Source: Haloarchaeobius salinus | GTDB lineage: Archaea > Halobacteriota > Halobacteria > Halobacteriales > Natrialbaceae | Assembly: GCF_024464185.1 (NCBI RefSeq) | Contig: NZ_JANHAU010000002.1 | Location: 930,001-994,000, forward strand | Direction: 5' to 3' | DNA length: 64,000 nt | In this document: positions 51,252 to 59,682 of the stretch, one piece after another | Position numbering within the stretch: the first letter of the stretch is position 1 | Layout of the letters: each line of letters begins with the position of its first letter | Program-made: the position numbers and the translations under genes | Notes under the pieces: generated by a model | The model's database searches: none | The model's input: only the letters and a program-made list of their open reading frames with translations | What the model was told of the DNA's origin: nothing

Positions 51252-51913
51252 CGCTGGAGTTGGTGGCGTTTGACATCGAGACGACGGGGTTCGAGGTTCG
51301 TGATGAGGTGACGGTGGCCGGGTTTGCTGTGCCGATGGGCGTTCGCGTGTTCGTACAGACCGGTGGGCGAGCAGCGCCTGATGTGGAGGCCGCGGTTCGT
51401 GATCGTGTCGAGGCGCACGTCCAGGTGTCGACACACGACTCGGAGCGAGTGTTGTTGGAAGCGGTCGGGGGGTTCGCTGCAGAGCGCCTGGTCGGGAACG
51501 ACGTGCTGTTGGTTGCGTTCAACGGTGAGTTGTGGCGGTCTGGGTTCGACTTGCCGTTCCTGCGGACGCGGCTTTCGCGGAGTGATGTGGAGTGGCCGTT
51601 CCGGGAGATGCCGTATGCTGACCTGCTGCCGGTCGTGACGAACCGGTTCAACACCGTTGGCGAGGATGGCGATGAGCGGTCGGATCTGGCCGGCGTGTAC
51701 GAAACGTTGTGTGAGGGGCAGTATGGTGATCTCGATCCGTTCGCGGGGAGTGAGGAAGCCGTGACGGCGTACGAGGAGGGCCGGTTCGCCGATGTCGTGG
51801 TGCACAACGTCGCGGATGTTCTGCGGACGCGGGAATTAGGGACACTCGCGGAACGGTACTGCTCGAAATCCGATTTCAAGCTGAAATCACTGACCCCGAC
51901 ACGTCATGAGTGA
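51248..51913 (+). CDS. RNase H-fold 3'-5' exonuclease of HRAMP
   Basis: 221 residues, ATGA overlap. AFDIETTGF (7-15) is exonuclease motif I with the D and E of the DEDD set; VAFNGELWRSGFDLPFL is motif II; FADVVVHNVADVLRTREL is motif III with HN...D, as in YprB-type RNase_H_2 and PolB exonucleases. It should remove nucleotides from 3' ends of DNA or RNA. In this operon it may trim guides or destroy targets; HRAMP operons are reported with various nucleases. Confidence 0.8.
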   Translation: MTLELVAFDIETTGFEVRDEVTVAGFAVPMGVRVFVQTGGRAAPDVEAAVRDRVEAHVQVSTHDSERVLLEAVGGFAAERLVGNDVLLVAFNGELWRSGFDLPFLRTRLSRSDVEWPFREMPYADLLPVVTNRFNTVGEDGDERSDLAGVYETLCEGQYGDLDPFAGSEEAVTAYEEGRFADVVVHNVADVLRTRELGTLAERYCSKSDFKLKSLTPTRHE

Positions 51914-52078
51914 TCCACACGTGACCCGCCGAACCGTGAAGTTGCGGGCTCTCGCTCGTGTCGGAGACAGACAGCGTCGGTAGTGCCGCTGGTGCGGATT
52001 GAAGCGATAACCCAGCAGATTGCGGTAGAGCGGCGCTGTACCAGATGCAGATCAACGGAAGCCCGAACTGAGATCGAT

Positions 52079-53146
52079 ATGGCAGAAGCTGAATCACGAC
52101 CCCCTGAAGATGAACCGAGCGGCGCAAACACAGAGAGCGACGAGTCCGGGGTGACCAGTCCTCGGGAGTGTCACGAGACGGTGGATCCGGAGACGCGAGA
52201 CGACGTGCTGGAGAAGTACAAGCACCGCTGTCAGGCGTGCGGGCGGCGCGGCCCGGGGAAGGGCGGCCTAGCGACGCTGCATGTTCACCACATCGAGCGC
52301 GACCCGGACGGGATGGACGAGCACGACCTGGAGAATTTGACGTTGCTGTGCCGGTCGTGCCACAGCTGGTTCCACCAACAGAGCACGCCGGACGACTCGC
52401 CTGTCGAGATTACTGAGGAAGATCAGAGCGTGCTGCTCCCGCAGGACATCGAGATCCTACGGTACTTAGCGGACAACGGGCCGGACCGAACGGGAGACAT
52501 CGCGTCAGGGCTGCCGAGCGATCACTCAGTGTCATCCGTTCGGGAGCGGTTGTGGGTGCTGATGGGCCTCGACAACCTCGTCGACGCCCGCGACCGACAG
52601 ATCGTCGATAAAGACGTCGAAACCGGCGAATGGGGCCTCACAGAGCAGATCGAGAACTCGGCTCGCGGCCACATTCCAGATGACCCGCAACTGCTACTCC
52701 AGCGGATGGAAGACGAGCAAGTCAGGCAGGCGCTCGACCGCGGGTGTGATCGCAGCGACATCATCGACGTGCTCGGCATCTCGCGGCGCACGACGTTCAA
52801 CAAGAAAAAGCGCGCCTGTGCGTACGACTTCCCGTTGGACGCGTTCAACCGCGGTGGACGGCCGACAGATGGTGACCGTTCGGAGCACAGCACCGTCACG
52901 ACCGACACAGCAGCAGGTGAGAGCGATGAACAGCAGCGGCTCGATGCAGTGGCCGAACAGGAGCCTGACTCGCTGGGCCGAACGGAAACGTGGGGAACGC
53001 CTGAAACTGAACCCGGAACACAGCCCTCCGATGAGAATGTGGCAGATACAGGTGAGACTGTGAGTGAGCGCGGTGCAGACGATAAACTGCGCGTGCATCT
53101 GCAGCACGCAATCGACGCGCTACAGGAGGTGGAGCAGGCACTGTAA
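52079..53146 (+). CDS. HNH endonuclease with winged-helix region, HRAMP-associated
   Basis: 355 residues from ATG 52079; an in-frame GTG at 51983 would add 32 residues with an additional CTRCR. The HNH site is complete: RCQACGRRG (CxxC), LHVHHIERD (the catalytic HH), ENLTLLCRSCHSWFH (N, CxxC, H). A winged helix follows (LPQDIEILRYLADNGPDRTG, SVSSVRERLWVLMGLD), then an HTH-like SDIIDVLGISRRTTF and a disordered acidic end. A nicking or cutting effector for HRAMP is plausible. It is 165 bases after the exonuclease gene on the same strand, so co-transcription is likely but not certain. Confidence 0.8.
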   Translation: MAEAESRPPEDEPSGANTESDESGVTSPRECHETVDPETRDDVLEKYKHRCQACGRRGPGKGGLATLHVHHIERDPDGMDEHDLENLTLLCRSCHSWFHQQSTPDDSPVEITEEDQSVLLPQDIEILRYLADNGPDRTGDIASGLPSDHSVSSVRERLWVLMGLDNLVDARDRQIVDKDVETGEWGLTEQIENSARGHIPDDPQLLLQRMEDEQVRQALDRGCDRSDIIDVLGISRRTTFNKKKRACAYDFPLDAFNRGGRPTDGDRSEHSTVTTDTAAGESDEQQRLDAVAEQEPDSLGRTETWGTPETEPGTQPSDENVADTGETVSERGADDKLRVHLQHAIDALQEVEQAL

Positions 53147-53199
53147 CAGACCTACGTGAGAATCGTCAAATTGGTTTACAGCAAGTGGCCGAAGAACAG

Positions 53200-53406
53200 C
53201 TATCCTCGTACCTCTCGGAGGTGTTCCATGGCGGATTCGAAGTTTTCAAACTCTGATCCGCACTCACAGTAGAGAACTGGATGATCTGCCTCTTCAATAT
53301 CGAGGATTTCCTCCGTAACGCGATTCAGTTTATCGTTTGACTCATCGTATTCGAACTCGATTTCCACACGTGCCGGCGCGTCTTCGTAGAGAATGTGGCT
53401 TGCCAT
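53200..53406 (-). CDS. 68-residue protein with C2H2-like finger
   Basis: The end CECGSEFENFESAMEHLREV has two cysteines and one histidine as in a single small zinc finger; the rest is acidic and beta-rich (ARVEIEFEYDESNDKLN). An AATAATG element (minus strand, about 53425-53435) lies upstream of ATG 53406. Small zinc-finger proteins of this size are common in haloarchaea and often act as regulators. No specific function. Confidence 0.6.
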   Translation of the reverse strand: MASHILYEDAPARVEIEFEYDESNDKLNRVTEEILDIEEADHPVLYCECGSEFENFESAMEHLREVRG

Positions 53407-53540
53407 ATGTTCACGGAACTAGCGATGGGCATTATTTTTGCGCATCTCGGAGCTACTCACCGGGATAGTTAAGACCCCGCTCAGTTTCTCCCCGTCAGTT
53501 GTGAGGGAGACATATCACTGTGGCATTGGAAGATGGTGGT

Positions 53541-54065
53541 ATGGATGCGGACGATGTTCGGGAGTGGGCGAGGTTGTATGAGGAGAGTTACGATGAGGAA
53601 CTCCACGAGATTGAACAGACGCTCCATGAAGCGCTGCAAGCGCAGGGGTACATTACGCAAGGACAGCTTCGTGATGTGGTCACGTGGAAATTGGATAATC
53701 AAGCGGGACGTCGAAGCGGGAATATTGAACGAGTGGATCAAGTTCCCGATGCGTTTGTGCGCCGGGTAAGTGAGGCTGCCTTGTTGGTCGGCGATCCAGA
53801 GGTACAACTCAAGACGTTGTCCTCAATTCCTGGAATTGGGTATGCGACAGCGACAGTCGTGCTTACGTTCTATGACCCTGAGCGGTACGCTGTAGGGGAT
53901 CGGTACATGGTAGATTTGTTCTTCGGCGAAGATCGGCAGATGCGGGTGACAGATTATCCAAAGCTGCTCTCGGAGTTGCGTGACCGGAATCCGGGAGGAT
54001 TCGATCTCCGAACGGTGGAGAAAGCATACTATCAGCGATATCGGGAAGTGAACGGTATCGCGTAG
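53541..54065 (+). CDS. HhH DNA glycosylase-like protein
   Basis: 174 residues from ATG 53541 (GTG 53520 is possible). LSSIPGIGYATATVVLTFYD has the helix-hairpin-helix of base-excision glycosylases, followed by YAVGDRYMVDLFF, where family members carry the catalytic Asp of the HhH-GPD motif. The protein is shorter than typical MutY or Nth (about 210-350 residues) and has no Fe-S cysteines. It may remove damaged or modified bases or only bind DNA. It stands alone. Confidence 0.65.
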   Translation: MDADDVREWARLYEESYDEELHEIEQTLHEALQAQGYITQGQLRDVVTWKLDNQAGRRSGNIERVDQVPDAFVRRVSEAALLVGDPEVQLKTLSSIPGIGYATATVVLTFYDPERYAVGDRYMVDLFFGEDRQMRVTDYPKLLSELRDRNPGGFDLRTVEKAYYQRYREVNGIA

Positions 54066-54113
54066 GCCAACGGTTGGGGGCTGCTGGTGTATAGACTATC
54101 GCGTGATCTGTAG

Positions 54114-54977
54114 TTACTCAAGGGATGAACCTGGAGATGTTAGAGTGGCTTCGTCACGTGGTTTCGTCGCCCCTGGGTCGTATCCTGCGTCTTGAAGGTT
54201 CGAAAGGACATCGTGGATGGTGTCGAGAGTGTCATACAGGTTTTCTGTGGTACGGCCGTCGCTGAGGAACTCGTTACTATCTGTGTTTTCGACGAGGAGG
54301 TTGGCGTGGGCGACGTCGTTGCGGAGGTCAGTGACTTCGTGGAGTCGGGAGTCTGCACCGCCTTTCGTAGAGAACCCGCAGGCTTGCCAGCAGGCTTCGA
54401 CACTGGTGACGATGGTTTCGAGCGTGGAGAATTGTGCGTAGTGGAGTTCGTCTAACGCGACGTTGGCGGCTTGTGCGTCTTCGTACCGGTCTTCGATGTC
54501 GTCGAGTTCGTCTGCGGTGACGGGCGTAGTTTTCCAGTCTGGTTGCTTGTCGAGGATGAGCTCGCGGAGGTGTTCTTCGAGGTAGGTGATGCGGTCGAAG
54601 AGATAGATGCGCGCTGGGGCGGTGTTGAGATCGGCGCGGGTGAGGATGCCGGTGACGTTGTTGTGGCCGCCGAGAAAGTAGACTGGTTGCTCGATGAGTG
54701 CGGACAGGACGTCGGTGAACGAGGTGTCACCGCTGATCATGTGGCCGATGGTCAGAGGGGTGAGGTGGTCGTCGAGAGTGTTGCCATCGTCGTCGGTTGT
54801 GACGTCGTCTTTGTGGATGAATCCGATTGGGTCGTCGTTCGCGTAGACCGGGGCGGCGTCGTACCCGTTCTCGGCGAGCCACTCGGCAGCGGTGCTTGGT
54901 GGCGTGTCGTGTTGGAGGTGTTCGACGGAGTGGGTGGCGAGTTCGGCTGCGGTGCAGTCGTAGAGGTCGCGGGGCAT
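54114..54977 (-). CDS. CBS-pair protein with C-terminal HEPN-like domain
   Basis: 287 residues from ATG 54977; longer in-frame extensions run through the divergent gene and are rejected. The N-terminal half has two CBS-like segments: AEWLAENGYDAAPVYANDDP then GFIHKDDV, and DTSFTDVLSALIEQPVYFLG then ILTRADL. The C-terminal half is helical with R219-NDVA-H224, the Rx4H signature of HEPN ribonucleases. CBS pairs bind adenine nucleotides, so this could be a nucleotide-controlled RNase toxin. Divergent from a small gene across an operator-like palindrome. Confidence 0.65.
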   Translation of the reverse strand: MPRDLYDCTAAELATHSVEHLQHDTPPSTAAEWLAENGYDAAPVYANDDPIGFIHKDDVTTDDDGNTLDDHLTPLTIGHMISGDTSFTDVLSALIEQPVYFLGGHNNVTGILTRADLNTAPARIYLFDRITYLEEHLRELILDKQPDWKTTPVTADELDDIEDRYEDAQAANVALDELHYAQFSTLETIVTSVEACWQACGFSTKGGADSRLHEVTDLRNDVAHANLLVENTDSNEFLSDGRTTENLYDTLDTIHDVLSNLQDAGYDPGATKPRDEATLTSPGSSLE

Positions 54978-55046
54978 ATTGCCCGGTGGGACGCCGAGGG
55001 TAGTCAAAATGCGGGTGTGGTAGAGAAAGGGTGAAGTACCAATCCA

Positions 55047-55067
55047 CCACAAGGTTAATACTTGTGG
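55047..55067. promoter_or_regulatory. 7-bp inverted repeat over the TATA box of the 55.1 kb gene
   Basis: CCACAAG (55047-55053), spacer GTTAATA, CTTGTGG (55061-55067). The spacer contains the TATA-like TTAATA about 30 bases before ATG 55089, so a bound protein would block the promoter directly. It is shared with the divergent CBS-HEPN gene. Confidence 0.55.
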
Positions 55068-55088
55068 GACATATATTTCTATTTGATT

Positions 55089-55445
55089 ATGCTCAAAGGG
55101 CATTTTGAGTCGGCGGGGGCGAGTATCGAGTACGGTGCTGCTGGCTGCCTCTTCCCCGTCGATGAGCTGGATGCGACGGTGCTCCAGTACCGAGATGCCC
55201 AGATCGCGCTTGACGACGTCGATGGATCGGACGTCATAGTCGTCGCCCCGACGAGCCTCGCAACCAGTTACTTCCTCACCGGGCACGCGCTGACCGCAAT
55301 CCCCGTCGACAGTCTCTCCACTGCAGTTCAGACCCGGCTCGCCACCGAGCTTGACGACCCCGTAGACACGTTCGAGCTCATCCAGATCGGCAAGTGGAAC
55401 AGTACCAGCGAAAATCATTCACTCGCCGAGTTCACCGACGCCTGA
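55089..55445 (+). CDS. Small unknown protein divergent from the CBS-HEPN gene
   Basis: 118 residues from ATG 55089, chosen from the TATA spacing. MLKGHFESAGASIEYGAAGC opens a beta-rich region; SDVIVVAPTSLATSYFLTGH and DTFELIQIGKWN follow. It shows the layout of a divergent toxin/antitoxin or regulator pair with the CBS-HEPN protein, and the operator over its TATA suggests autoregulation, but the sequence itself is not recognised. Confidence 0.55.
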   Translation: MLKGHFESAGASIEYGAAGCLFPVDELDATVLQYRDAQIALDDVDGSDVIVVAPTSLATSYFLTGHALTAIPVDSLSTAVQTRLATELDDPVDTFELIQIGKWNSTSENHSLAEFTDA

Positions 55446-55499
55446 CCACCAACGCTTGGTTGCACTGACGCAAACAACGCCAGCAGTACACGACGACTG

Positions 55500-55769
55500 A
55501 TGACTGAGACACTTGCCGACGAGTATCCCGAAGCCGCCCCGTACATCCAGCAAGCTGTCGACGAACACGGCGAAGACTGGGTGCTGGAACACTACTACGA
55601 GCAACTGTACCCGCTCGGGCGAGTGATGGCGATGCCTGAGAAGGACGAACTCCCGTTCTACGACGCGGACGAGCACGACACGATGACGGAGAAAGATCGA
55701 GTGGAGATGTACCAGGCATGGGCGGAGTACCGGGAGAATCTCCGCACGGGGACGAAACCCGACGAGTGA
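55500..55769 (+). CDS. 89-residue acidic protein
   Basis: Starts MTETLADEYPEAAPYIQQAV and is very acidic with clustered aromatic residues (LEHYYEQLYPLGRV, YQAWAEYREN). Composition is natural for a haloarchaeal protein and it stands 54 bases after the previous gene. No family or function recognised. Could be an antitoxin-like partner or a structural small protein. Confidence 0.5.
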   Translation: MTETLADEYPEAAPYIQQAVDEHGEDWVLEHYYEQLYPLGRVMAMPEKDELPFYDADEHDTMTEKDRVEMYQAWAEYRENLRTGTKPDE

Positions 55770-55852
55770 CGTCTGTCCTCTGTACGAGGCCCGTATTCAA
55801 GAAAGACGGGACCCGAACCTTGACGCGATGGCCACGTCAGTGACGAACCAAG

Positions 55853-57319
55853 ATGGCTGCTGACATTGCGATTACTGATGCGCTCGTGCTCACGGTCGAT
55901 GAGCGCAACCGGCTGTTCGAGCGGGGCACAGTCCTCATCGAGGACGGTCGCATCACTGCCGTCCGACAGACCGACGAGGACGAGACGGACGGGGAAGCGA
56001 CACACACGATTGACGGCGACGGGAAGGTGGTGATGCCGGGGCTGGTCAACGCCCACACGCATCTCGAACTCACACCCCTGATCGGCGCGTTCAGCGACCT
56101 CGACCTCCTGGAGATGATGGGGAGTATGACCGCCCTCTACGGCCGGATCGGCGAGGGTGAGTTCGACTATCTCGTCGACGCCGGGTACGACCTCGCAGCG
56201 CTAAATTTCCTCCTAGGGGGCGTGACGACGGTCAACTCGATGGATGTCCAGCCCGCGTCGGGGGCTGACACGTTCGGGGAAGCGGGCCTGCGCGGGTTCT
56301 TCGGACCGACAGTGACGGACCTTTTCTGGGATATCCCCATCGACGAGCAGTTCGAGCGTGCCCGCGCGTTCATCGAGGCGTATCACGACACCTACGAGGG
56401 CCGGATTCGGGCGACGATCTGCCCGCACGACGACTGGTCGTGTACCCGCGAGCTCTGGGAGCGAACTGCTGACCTCGCCGCCGAGTATCCCGATCTGCTC
56501 GTCCACACCCACCTGCTCGAACTTGAAGAGGGCAATACGATGGCGCGCGCGAACGACGCCGCCGACTCACTAGGGCTGCTCGAAGACGTCGGCCTCCTGG
56601 ACGACCGCTTGCTCGCCGCGCACTTTCGGGTCGCCGACGCGGATGATATCGAGCGGACGGCGGCTGCGGGGGCGTCAGTCGCGCACTGCCCGTCGGTGTT
56701 CGCGTACTGGAATCCGGACGCCGACATGCAGTGGACGCCAGTCCCCGAGTTACGCGACGCGGGCGTCGATGTCGGGCTCGGGATTGACGACCACTACTGG
56801 CACGACTCCTACAGCATGTTCGGCGAGGCACGCCAAGCCCGTCTTTCTGCCAACGTCAAGCGGACGACCGGCCAGTATTCGTCGATGGAACTCGTGCGAA
56901 TGCTCACTATTGAGGGGGCCCGAGCGCTCGGCATCGGGGACGAGATCGGCAGTATCGAACCCGAAAAGCGCGCGGACTTCATTCTTCTTGACGTGGACAA
57001 GCCGAAGTTCACGCCGCTAACTAACGTTCCCGCACACGTGGTGAACAACGCCGCCCCAGCAGATGTCGAGACGGTGATTGTGGATGGGGAGTTCGTGCTG
57101 CGGGACGGCGTCGTGGAGACGATGGATGCCGAGGCGGTCCAGGAGCGCGTGGAACGCGCCGTGGAACGGTTCGCCGACGAAACCGAGTGGGAGCTGGACG
57201 TCGGTGGCGGATCCCCACCAGGCGGGATCGACACGCTCCGCGACCTGCCCAAGCGCGGGCCCGCACGCCTCCTATCCCGTCTCGCAGTCCAAACGATCCG
57301 TGACCAGTCTCCGTTGTAA
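55853..57319 (+). CDS. Amidohydrolase of the TRZ/ATZ (chlorohydrolase, MTA/SAH deaminase) family
   Basis: 488 residues. Metal ligands are in order: NAHTHLELTP, LLVHTHLLE, LLAAHF and GLGIDDHYWH. This set defines the cytosine-deaminase-like amidohydrolases that deaminate nucleosides, S-adenosylhomocysteine or related ring compounds. Sequence cannot fix the substrate. It is out of place among nucleases; it might be a metabolic passenger or act on nucleotide signals. No partner gene. Confidence 0.85.
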   Translation: MAADIAITDALVLTVDERNRLFERGTVLIEDGRITAVRQTDEDETDGEATHTIDGDGKVVMPGLVNAHTHLELTPLIGAFSDLDLLEMMGSMTALYGRIGEGEFDYLVDAGYDLAALNFLLGGVTTVNSMDVQPASGADTFGEAGLRGFFGPTVTDLFWDIPIDEQFERARAFIEAYHDTYEGRIRATICPHDDWSCTRELWERTADLAAEYPDLLVHTHLLELEEGNTMARANDAADSLGLLEDVGLLDDRLLAAHFRVADADDIERTAAAGASVAHCPSVFAYWNPDADMQWTPVPELRDAGVDVGLGIDDHYWHDSYSMFGEARQARLSANVKRTTGQYSSMELVRMLTIEGARALGIGDEIGSIEPEKRADFILLDVDKPKFTPLTNVPAHVVNNAAPADVETVIVDGEFVLRDGVVETMDAEAVQERVERAVERFADETEWELDVGGGSPPGGIDTLRDLPKRGPARLLSRLAVQTIRDQSPL

Positions 57320-57485
57320 CCCAACTTCCGCTATTCTGGTTATAATAATCAGGACTCAGCAGAGCTGCTATTCCCCATTGAATCCGTTATGATCGGTACC
57401 CCTTGAACGTCGGCCCTCTGAGGGAACGAAGTCCGACGAGTGACTGCCACCCTACATTTTTCTCACCGGTTGTCGTTGATGACGT

Positions 57486-58394
57486 ATGGATTCGGATTAC
57501 GCTCGTGGCGTACTTCTCGGTCTCGCGTGTGGGGATGCGCTTGGCCGGCCAGTTGAGTTCTCTTCGGCGGCAGCAATCGAGACTGAGCACGGACGGCTTG
57601 ACGAGATGGTTGGGGACGGGACGTGGAACCAGCCCGCCGGGACGATCACAGACGACACCGAACAAGCGCTGTGCATCGCCCGAAGTCTGGTCGAACACCA
57701 AGCGTTCGAGCCGGCGGATGTCGCTGAGCGGTTCGTCGCGTGGTACGACAGCGGGCCGTTCGATATCGGGCGGATGACGATGCGGTCGCTCAGCCGCCTC
57801 AAACACGGCGACGAATGGGACGAAGCAGGCCAGCACGTCTGGGAGCAGAGCCGCGAAGGCCAGAACGCGGGGAACGGGAGCGTGATGCGGTGTCCACCAC
57901 TCGCCATTCCGTACGCGACTGACTGGGACCGACTCGTTGAGGTAAGTCGCCAGTCTTCGCAGATCACGCACGCTGACCCGCGCTGTACGGCGGGCTGCGC
58001 GATCCTGAACCTCACCGTGGCTGGCCTCCTCGACGATGCGGACACGCCGTTGCAGGACGCGCTTGACTACGTCGGTACAGACGTGCCTGATGAACTCCTG
58101 ACGGCACTTCGACCGCTCGCGCGTGGCGAGTCACCCGACACGCTGGAAACGTCTGGATACGTTGTGCATTCGCTGCAGACGGCACTCCACGATGGCCTCG
58201 TCGCGGACAGTGCCGAGGACGCGATTGTCACGGCCGTGAATCGTGGGGGTGATACGGACACAATTGGCGCGATTGCGGGTGCGGTCGCTGGGGCGCGGTT
58301 CGGCGCGTCACAGCTCCCGGATCGATGGCTGGGTGCTATCGACGAAGTCGACGAACTCGAAGGACTGGCAACCCAGCTTACCAACGTAGGGTAA
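57486..58394 (+). CDS. ADP-ribosylglycohydrolase family protein (DraG-like)
   Basis: 302 residues. Dinuclear metal-site motifs are complete: GLACGDALGRPVEF near the N-terminus, TITDDTEQAL, QNAGNGSVMRCPPLA, and NRGGDTDTIGAIAG near the end. The family removes ADP-ribose from proteins, RNA or DNA. Its neighbour is a Fic/Doc-like protein, which modifies proteins with nucleotides, so a modification/removal pair is conceivable though the chemistry differs. The start ATG 57486 has no clear TATA at 26 bases; a leader is likely. Confidence 0.85.
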   Translation: MDSDYARGVLLGLACGDALGRPVEFSSAAAIETEHGRLDEMVGDGTWNQPAGTITDDTEQALCIARSLVEHQAFEPADVAERFVAWYDSGPFDIGRMTMRSLSRLKHGDEWDEAGQHVWEQSREGQNAGNGSVMRCPPLAIPYATDWDRLVEVSRQSSQITHADPRCTAGCAILNLTVAGLLDDADTPLQDALDYVGTDVPDELLTALRPLARGESPDTLETSGYVVHSLQTALHDGLVADSAEDAIVTAVNRGGDTDTIGAIAGAVAGARFGASQLPDRWLGAIDEVDELEGLATQLTNVG

Positions 58395-58466
58395 ATCAGG
58401 GGAAATGTGTTGGCCAGGCTCTGGATGTAGTGTGTTTTAATTCGGTCTGTCGCCTACGCTAATGGG

Positions 58467-59315
58467 ATGACTGCCCGTGTCTATTACCATCATCCCGAGG
58501 ATCCTCAGTATTCTCTCGCGTACGTTACTCAGGACAGGGATGAGATAACGACGTCCGGGCAAGATGCAATTATTGAGCAGTACAATCTTGATGAGGAATT
58601 CTTCGTACTGTATACAAATCGCGGGGCGAGCGGTACGGTCGAGGACCTTGATGACGAGTTTGAAGACGTACTCGATGAGATGTCGCCACAGAACCGAACG
58701 ATTACGGTGCGGTTGCTTCAGATCTTCGAGGAGATCATCGAGGAAAAGGAACTGGAGGAGGAAGCGAAGCTCGAAATTTACAAGCAGATCGAATTAGAGC
58801 GGATCCCCGACGCTCTCGCACGCGTGGATTGGACCGGGACCGCCATCGATGTTGCAGGGCAGCTTATGTCTACACTCATTCTGAAACACGCGCTGCCCAA
58901 CGCGAATCACCGGACGTCGATCAGTATGGCTCAATGGTACCTGGAGAGTATTGAAACCGGATTCTCCTTTCCTGACTTTGCGACCGAAGAGTACGACTGG
59001 AAGACGTGGGTCAACGAGTACATTACCGAGTCGAAGCGGCTTCTCACGGTTCGGCGGAATACGACGGCGTTCTCGTTACTCTCTGAGTGGGGGTGTGACA
59101 CTGTTATGCGGAAGAATGGCATCGAGATCGTTCTGGCAGAGTATGACCTCGATTTCACTCGTTCAGAGGCCTACGCGTACTATGGAGACGTGCATACAGA
59201 GCTCTGTACGGACTTCCTTATTGAATCTGTCACCCGTGCTGGACACGACGAGCTCATCACTACCGAGGGTATTGGCAAATCGGAATTCGTCTCGTTCCTC
59301 GATGAGGCAGAATAA
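58467..59315 (+). CDS. Fic/Doc-like protein with degenerate active site
   Basis: 282 residues. H141-ALPNAN-H-R149 followed by TSISM matches the Fic loop HxFx(D/E)xNxR in its H, N and R positions; the acidic metal-binding residue is replaced by N145. Doc-type members have H-x-F-x-D-A-N-K-R-T, close to this. Fic enzymes add AMP or phosphate to target proteins and often act as toxins. The missing acid may lower activity. A TTTTAATT box at 58435-58442 predicts a leaderless transcript from ATG 58467. A tiny minus-strand gene follows. Confidence 0.6.
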   Translation: MTARVYYHHPEDPQYSLAYVTQDRDEITTSGQDAIIEQYNLDEEFFVLYTNRGASGTVEDLDDEFEDVLDEMSPQNRTITVRLLQIFEEIIEEKELEEEAKLEIYKQIELERIPDALARVDWTGTAIDVAGQLMSTLILKHALPNANHRTSISMAQWYLESIETGFSFPDFATEEYDWKTWVNEYITESKRLLTVRRNTTAFSLLSEWGCDTVMRKNGIEIVLAEYDLDFTRSEAYAYYGDVHTELCTDFLIESVTRAGHDELITTEGIGKSEFVSFLDEAE

Positions 59316-59320
59316 CCGCG

Positions 59321-59425
59321 TTAGTCCTGGAGGTCCGCGACAGTGCGTCCGAGCTCCCGGGCGTGTTCGCTCTGGCTTACGTCGTACCGCTCTTCTATTG
59401 AGCGGAGTCGTTCTTGGAACGTCAT
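59321..59425 (-). CDS. 34-residue micro-protein
   Basis: ATG 59425 starts MTFQERLRSIEERYDVSQSE and the frame ends at TAA 59321. Arg/Glu-rich amphipathic helices and natural codon use suggest a real peptide rather than chance. It lies five bases past the Fic-like stop on the opposite strand. It could be a small antitoxin or DNA-binding peptide. Only the sequence character supports it. Confidence 0.4.
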   Translation of the reverse strand: MTFQERLRSIEERYDVSQSEHARELGRTVADLQD

Positions 59426-59682
59426 TGTTGGGCCTCCAGTTGCGTCTACTGTAAGTAAAGCAGTTCCCGCATAAGAACCTTTTCCCAGTCGTTCAAGCGA
59501 GAACGAGTCGTCGCTCGGTTGTGTTGAGAAAGAGCGTCCAGAGTCCGCTTCCCCACTCGACGAAGTGATGGAGTTTGTAATCAGGTTTAGATTCTGTGTA
59601 CGTCTACCGGCCTATGACTCGCTTTTCTAGTAGTTCCGAACACAGTATCTTTGCATAACACCATCCCCAGCCTGGGAGTGGT

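Noticed and set aside
47809-51805. Long minus-strand frames opposite the HRAMP genes
   Set aside because: Ser/Pro/Arg/His-rich shadows of GC-rich coding DNA; the plus-strand genes overlap in a regular ATGA/GTGA chain and have RAMP and exonuclease motifs.
47733-53146. CRISPR array or cas1/cas2 beside the RAMP genes
   Set aside because: No regularly spaced repeats or adaptation genes are visible; this agrees with HRAMP lacking an array.
54978-55418. 147-residue N-terminal extension of the CBS-HEPN gene
   Set aside because: It would run through the promoter and across the divergent gene, and its sequence has no CBS or haloarchaeal character.
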